Assembly (NCBI GenBank): GCA_041497995.1
Contig: JBGQHM010000150.1
Coordinates: 1 to 14,368 of the forward strand
Direction of reading: 5' to 3'
Source: DATKMS01 sp041497995
GTDB taxonomy: Bacteria; Desulfobacterota; Binatia; HRBIN30
DNA length: 14,368 nucleotides
Numbering within the stretch: the first letter of the stretch is position 1; each line of letters opens with the position of its first letter. A model generated the notes under the pieces. It was not told where the DNA came from. It did no database searches and saw only the letters and a program-made list of their open reading frames with translations. This document shows, one piece after another, positions 7,536-11,659 of this stretch. A program made the position numbers and the translations under genes.

Positions 7536-7630
7536 GCCCCACCTACGCGCGGCAACATGGAGTGATGCATCAGGATCGGTAGTGTCGCCGTCGTTGCCGG
7601 CGGTTGCTCGGGTGCGGGTGCCTGCGTCAT
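7532..7630 (-). pseudogene. 32-codon ORF resembling a truncated polysaccharide-deacetylase N-terminus
   Basis: An ATG at 7630-7628 overlaps the stop of the upstream glycosyltransferase as ATGA. The frame runs 32 codons to a TGA at 7534-7532, which itself overlaps the GTG of the next glycosyltransferase as GTGA. The peptide has a Pro/Ala-rich lead, then LPILMHHSMLPRVGGA. LPILMHHS closely matches IPILMYHS, the characteristic entry strand of NodB-type deacetylases, at a similar distance from the start as in the intact deacetylase of this locus (residue 17 against 28). No motif 1, 2 or 3 can fit. The simplest reading is a deacetylase gene that lost almost its whole body in a deletion while keeping both junctions. 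It could also be a short peptide kept only for translational coupling. Confidence 0.5.
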
Positions 7631-8592
7631 GACGTGGATGCCCGATCGCAACCCGCGTTCACGCCCTCCCGCCGACGCTCCAGCGGCGCCTCACGTCCGC
7701 CGACGGTTCCTAGTGCTTCGCCCGCCGACCAGGCCAGGACGAACGCGAACAGAATGGGCAGGCAGCTCAGGAACGGTCCGAAGTCGCGGCCGCTGCTCCA
7801 CACACGACCCGCAATCCGCGCCAATAGCAGCGCCGGGACCAGCGGCATCGTCAACGTTCGAAACCAACGCGTCGCGCGGCCTGCGCTGCGGGTCCTCGTG
7901 CGTCCGAATTCAAGCCCGTGACGGAAGCGCTGCGCCATGAAGTTGCGGAAAGCAAAGCTGGCTTGCTGCGTCACCCGAATTTCCGGCACGAACCGCAGCG
8001 TCTTCCCCTCCGCCACCACTGCACGGTGGAAGCTCTGTTCCCAAAAGCCGCCGTCGAGACAACCGGGATGCGCGGCGACTGCCGCCCGCTTGTATGACCC
8101 GTTGTCACCAGCGAAGTCGGCGACGTCCCGCTCTCGATCCCACGACAGGTACGAGCTGTAACGCAGGAAGTAAGTGGCCCATGCTACGGCGTTGCCGCCG
8201 CGCGGCGGATCGATTTTCCCGCCCACACCGACCGCGTCGAGGCGTGCATGAGCCGCTCGCACGGCCGCTACGTAGTCGGGAGCTGGCGTGAAATGCGCGG
8301 TGGTAATGCTGACGATCGGCGTGGTGGACTGCGCCATACCGATGGCCCAGAGATGCGGCACCAGCAAGCCCGGATCTTCCTCCAGCCAGTCAGCCCGGGG
8401 GAAGCGGCGACGCGTCTGCTCTGGCACTGCAACCGCCGAGACGACGACCACTCGCGTCTGAGCATCCTGCTGACGCTCCAGCGCCGCCAGGCACTCGTCG
8501 AGGCCGGCCGTGTCGCCCCACACTGCAACGACGATCGAAAGCGGCATGACCGCGGGGGTCCGCGTCGTGAGCAAAGCGTCGGAGCTACTCAT
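7627..8592 (-). CDS. Family-2-like glycosyltransferase paralogue lacking the acidic DxD-equivalent (paralogue E)
   Basis: This 321-residue protein matches its downstream paralogue in layout. A GT-A start (LSIVVAVWGDTAGLDECLAAL, about 18-38) leads to a middle motif PIVSITTAHFTP (92-103). GGFWEQSFHRAVVAEGK follows in the general-base region, and the C-terminus is hydrophobic (FRTLTMPLVPALLLARIAG and FLSCLPILFAFVLAWSAGEA). Where the paralogue has T-E-D-H-C-V-P, this protein has T-T-A-H-F-T-P, so both acidic residues are gone. It may use another metal ligand, act without a metal, or be a non-catalytic partner. It is probably cytoplasmic with a membrane-attached C-terminus. The ATG at 8592 overlaps the methyltransferase stop as ATGA. 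Its own stop overlaps the 32-codon ORF. Fold assignment is good; activity is uncertain. Confidence 0.82.
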   Translation of the reverse strand: MSSSDALLTTRTPAVMPLSIVVAVWGDTAGLDECLAALERQQDAQTRVVVVSAVAVPEQTRRRFPRADWLEEDPGLLVPHLWAIGMAQSTTPIVSITTAHFTPAPDYVAAVRAAHARLDAVGVGGKIDPPRGGNAVAWATYFLRYSSYLSWDRERDVADFAGDNGSYKRAAVAAHPGCLDGGFWEQSFHRAVVAEGKTLRFVPEIRVTQQASFAFRNFMAQRFRHGLEFGRTRTRSAGRATRWFRTLTMPLVPALLLARIAGRVWSSGRDFGPFLSCLPILFAFVLAWSAGEALGTVGGREAPLERRREGVNAGCDRASTS

Positions 8593-9521
8593 GGGCGTTG
8601 CGCCACCACAAAGAGTGCGGCCTGCGGGAAAATCAACCGGCCACCACGACCCTGCACGTCGCGACAGGTATCAAAGAACTCACTCCGCAGTGCTTCGGTT
8701 CGTTCGGGCTCGGCGTTCGCCAACCGCTTACGAGCAAAGCTCGAGAACGTCGCCTGCAGGTCAAAGAACACTTGCGGCGAGTCGAGCACACCGATGTGCC
8801 CCCGCCAGGATGATCGTATGGCGACAAATCCCGCTTGCCGCACCAGCGCCGGCACTGGACGGCTGCGGTTCCCGTGCTGGCGCGCTAACGCCGACTCCTC
8901 GGGTTCACTGCCGCTCGGCACATGCTTCTTGATGAGGGCATCCAGGAACCGAGGCGCGGTCAACAGCTTCCCTTGCAGGGACTTGACGAGATCTGGCGCA
9001 CGGGAGAATGCATGCAGCACGCCCGTGAGCGTGAGCATTGGAGGACCGCTGCCCACCGCGATCACGAGTCTCCCACCCGGCCGCAACACGCGATGCATCT
9101 CGCGCAGCGCAGCCAGCGGATGCGGGAAATGCATCAATGCGAACAGCGAGAGGATGACGTCGAATGAAGCCGTAGCGAACGCCAACTGCTCCGCGTCCAT
9201 CTTGCAGAACGCGACGCTCGGTCGCTGCGATCGCAAGCCATTCTTTCGGCGCACGGTTTCGAGCATACCATCGGAAAGGTCCATCGCCGTCACCCGACCG
9301 TTCGGCGCCACTCTGTCGATCGCCCTGAACGCCACGACGCCTGTGCCCGTTCCGATATCCAACACCTGCTGGGATGGTCTCAGACCAGCAAGCTCGATCA
9401 CGCGGTCCGCCAGTGGCGCCGAGAACTGTTCGGTGAAGCGATCAAACGACGCCGCCAGCGGATCGTAACTGCCGGCATCGGCCAGCTTGAATCGGCTCGA
9501 CACGTTGCTCGCGATGCTCAT
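8589..9521 (-). CDS. Class I SAM-dependent methyltransferase
   Basis: This 310-residue protein has the Rossmann-fold motifs of class I methyltransferases. VLDIGTGTGVVAFRA (53-67) is motif I, which binds SAM. VTAMDLSDGML (77-87) has the acidic D81 that contacts the ribose. FDVILSLFALMHFPHPLAAL (120-139) is motif II, and HRVLRPGGRLVIAVG (143-157) is motif III. The N-terminal YDPLAASFDRFTEQFSAPLA resembles UbiE- and Methyltransf_11/25-like small-molecule enzymes. In this setting it probably methylates a sugar or a lipid-linked glycan, though the substrate cannot be read from the sequence. The C-terminal ~100 residues are more divergent and may set specificity. The ATG at 9521 overlaps the previous stop as ATGA, with CGGAG five bases upstream as ribosome binding site. 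A longer frame to 9560 adds 13 residues and is less likely. Confidence 0.9.
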   Translation of the reverse strand: MSIASNVSSRFKLADAGSYDPLAASFDRFTEQFSAPLADRVIELAGLRPSQQVLDIGTGTGVVAFRAIDRVAPNGRVTAMDLSDGMLETVRRKNGLRSQRPSVAFCKMDAEQLAFATASFDVILSLFALMHFPHPLAALREMHRVLRPGGRLVIAVGSGPPMLTLTGVLHAFSRAPDLVKSLQGKLLTAPRFLDALIKKHVPSGSEPEESALARQHGNRSRPVPALVRQAGFVAIRSSWRGHIGVLDSPQVFFDLQATFSSFARKRLANAEPERTEALRSEFFDTCRDVQGRGGRLIFPQAALFVVAQRP

Positions 9522-9526
9522 GACGG
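9513..9526 (-). repeat. Recurrent gene-junction motif, copy 2
   Basis: Minus-strand CCGTCATGAGCATC at the oxidoreductase/methyltransferase junction, identical over all 14 bases to 5051-5064 although the flanking genes are unrelated (oxidoreductase and methyltransferase here, GT4 and deacetylase there). Confidence 0.6.
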
Positions 9527-10570
9527 CTCCGGCCCCGCTTCGGGCTGATTCGGAAGCCACCGATCGCCGCCAACCAAGCCGGCATCCTCAACGAGCCGGT
9601 CGCGCACTCGGGCAACCTCTGCTGTCTGCGCCGCCGAGATCGGCGACTCACCATGGGTTCGGACGGCGTGATGGAACGCCCGCACCAAACCCAGAAGACC
9701 CGGATACGCCGCTTCCGAACGCAGCGCTCGACGTGCCAGATTCAGGGATGCGGCAGCCAGAGTTCCCGCGGCCGAGCGGAATGGGTGCGTCACCTTTCGA
9801 GTGCGCGACGCTCTGCCCGGCTCGATCACTGCGTATCCATGGTACAGGTTGAGATGGATCGTCGCATCGGTTCCAATCAGGTCCAGCGTGCAGACGGTTG
9901 GTCGGGCCTCCATGCTGATGAAAATCGCTAGCGTCGTCCCGGACGCGTCACAGAGGGCGTGCAGCTCGCCACAACGCGGCCGCAGAACCACCCACCCTTC
10001 CTGCGGTAGAGGGGTCCGCAGAAAGAGCTGCATGAGCGAGAGCGGATGCGGAAGGATATCCGCGACAATCGTATCCAACTGCTCTCCGCTTGAACCGGCG
10101 CCGCCGGCCGAGCAAACGGTTTGCTCGATGCGCACGATCCGCCCGACCTGCGCCAGCAAGTGGTGGGCACGGACCACGCCATCCTGAAACAGAAACTGGT
10201 GCACCGGAGCGATGAGCACGTCGCGCTTGCGAGCGAGATCAAGGAGGTGTGTCGTCTCCGTGGCGGTCGGGGCAAGCGGCTTCTCGACCAACACGGGAAC
10301 TCCGGCGCCGATTGCGGACTGGGCGAGCCCGTAATGTGTGCTGGACGGGGTGCACACGTGGAGCACGTCGAGCGGCGCTTGCGCGAGCATGCTCTCGCCA
10401 TCCGCAAATGTGACTGCCGCCGGATACCGGCTTGCTAGACGCTGGCGGCAAGCAGCATCTGAATCGGCGATTGCCACGACTGCGCTCCCGGCTTTCTGGA
10501 CGGCCCAGGCGTGCCAGCGGCCCATCAGCCCCGCGCCAACGATTCCAGCTTTGAGCGGCTCGTTGCTCAC
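9518..10570 (-). CDS. Gfo/Idh/MocA-family NAD(P)-dependent oxidoreductase (second of pair)
   Basis: This 350-residue protein has an N-terminal Rossmann domain with AGIVGAGLMGRWHAWA (8-23, GxGxxG-type nucleotide site G12/G14/G17). LHVCTPSSTHY (70-80) and LVEKPLAP (94-101) follow, the latter with the conserved K97 of the EKP motif. The C-terminal catalytic domain has VADILPHPLSLMQLF, whose His is the usual catalytic or substrate-binding position. Family members oxidise or reduce hydroxyl groups of sugars, nucleotide sugars or inositols. In this locus a role in making a modified nucleotide sugar or trimming a glycan sugar is likely. The GTG at 10570 overlaps the upstream oxidoreductase stop as GTGA. 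The frame stays open to 10900, but the extra N-terminus is only the shadow of that gene. The exact substrate is unknown. Confidence 0.9.
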   Translation of the reverse strand: MSNEPLKAGIVGAGLMGRWHAWAVQKAGSAVVAIADSDAACRQRLASRYPAAVTFADGESMLAQAPLDVLHVCTPSSTHYGLAQSAIGAGVPVLVEKPLAPTATETTHLLDLARKRDVLIAPVHQFLFQDGVVRAHHLLAQVGRIVRIEQTVCSAGGAGSSGEQLDTIVADILPHPLSLMQLFLRTPLPQEGWVVLRPRCGELHALCDASGTTLAIFISMEARPTVCTLDLIGTDATIHLNLYHGYAVIEPGRASRTRKVTHPFRSAAGTLAAASLNLARRALRSEAAYPGLLGLVRAFHHAVRTHGESPISAAQTAEVARVRDRLVEDAGLVGGDRWLPNQPEAGPEPS

Positions 10571-10575
10571 GACGG
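10562..10575 (-). repeat. Recurrent gene-junction motif, variant copy 3
   Basis: Minus-strand CCGTCGTGAGCAAC at the junction of the two oxidoreductases. It matches the 14-base motif of 5051-5064 and 9513-9526 at 12 of 14 positions. The start is GTG instead of ATG, and the upstream protein again ends in P-K-P-S. Confidence 0.5.
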
Positions 10576-11652
10576 TTTCGGCAGATAGGCAGACATCTCC
10601 ACCGCCATGCCCGACTCCGCGGAGTCGTAGGCCGCAAGGCTCATCGCCAGCGTGTCGCGGTGATCGCGCGCCGTACCGGGCGGGACAGTGCCGCAACGCA
10701 GTGCCTCGAGGAAGCGGGCAAAGTGCACGGCCGTGGCCGCCGCAAATGGGTTCACACCATCCTGCGCGATCACTTTGGGTGCGCCACCGTTGTGGAAGAC
10801 GGCCTTGCCTCCTTTCACCAAATGCAGCCCCACGAACGGCCGGCGCGCGCGTGTGTGAAGGCCGATCTCGAAGCGCACCTCGCCGCCGATCGACGTACAA
10901 ATCGATGCCCGCTCGCCATCGAGCCGCATGTCCAAGTAGCGTTCGGGCGCCCTACTCAGGCGATCCAAGACGATCGAGGCAGCGCGGCCGTCTCCGAACT
11001 CCAACGACACGACGTTGACGGCTTCGGCGCCACCCGGCGCAGCACGCGGCATGTGGCAGTACAGCCGAACCGGCGTGTCATCGAAGAAGAATCGCACCAG
11101 CTCAAACACGTGCACGCCGAACTCGAAGCAGACGCGTCGCTGCATGCGGCCGCGCCATCCGGTCTCTGTGGTTTCGGACGGCTGAAACGTCTGCCAGGCG
11201 TGCAAGAACAGCAGCCGCCCGAACTCCGGCGTGCCAATTCGCTGCCGCGCCGCAGCATGAATTTGCATGCACGGAAACTGCGCGTTGACCACCACTTGGC
11301 GTCCAGCCGCCGCCGCCTTGTCGATGACGTCATCCGCCTGTTCTAGGCTCTCGGTCAACGGCTTCTCGCAAAAGACGTGACAGCCATGCTCGAGCGCCAT
11401 CAGGGTCTGCTCGTGATGCAACGCCGGCGGTGTGCAGATGGACACGACATCTGGGGTGACGCTACGCAGCATCTCGCGCGCGTCGGAGTAGACCTTCAAC
11501 TGCTGCCATTTTGTTCCGGCGAGCGCCCCGGCCGCCACATCGACGTCGCACGCAGCAACCAGGTCGACCGCTTCTCCGAGTCGCGTGTATGCAGGCAGGT
11601 GGATGTTGCGCGCCACCGCGCCGAGCCCCACCATCGCTACACGAGTCGCCAC
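10567..11652 (-). CDS. Gfo/Idh/MocA-family NAD(P)-dependent oxidoreductase (first of pair)
   Basis: This 361-residue protein opens with VAMVGLGAVARNIHLPAY (5-22), a Rossmann nucleotide site with G9/G11/A14. VVSICTPPALHHEQ (69-82) follows, then FCEKPLTESL (94-103) with the conserved catalytic-site K97. In the C-terminal domain RVCFEFGVHVFELVRFFF carries the His of the substrate site, in the place where relatives usually have 'D-x-G-x-H-x-x-D'. It probably acts on a nucleotide sugar or glycan-derived sugar, perhaps in sequence with the next gene, whose EKP falls at the same residue numbers. I chose the GTG at 11652, 7 bases after the stop of the repeat protein and behind a weak AGGG. The open frame continues to 11751 but lies inside the upstream gene and has no family-like sequence. 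Substrate unknown. Confidence 0.9.
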   Translation of the reverse strand: MATRVAMVGLGAVARNIHLPAYTRLGEAVDLVAACDVDVAAGALAGTKWQQLKVYSDAREMLRSVTPDVVSICTPPALHHEQTLMALEHGCHVFCEKPLTESLEQADDVIDKAAAAGRQVVVNAQFPCMQIHAAARQRIGTPEFGRLLFLHAWQTFQPSETTETGWRGRMQRRVCFEFGVHVFELVRFFFDDTPVRLYCHMPRAAPGGAEAVNVVSLEFGDGRAASIVLDRLSRAPERYLDMRLDGERASICTSIGGEVRFEIGLHTRARRPFVGLHLVKGGKAVFHNGGAPKVIAQDGVNPFAAATAVHFARFLEALRCGTVPPGTARDHRDTLAMSLAAYDSAESGMAVEMSAYLPKPS

Positions 11653-11659
11653 AACAGCC

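Noticed and set aside
7532..7630. Leader peptide or attenuator reading of the 32-codon ORF
   Set aside because: No run of regulatory codons and no terminator-like hairpin with a U-tract after it; similarity to the deacetylase entry strand explains it better.
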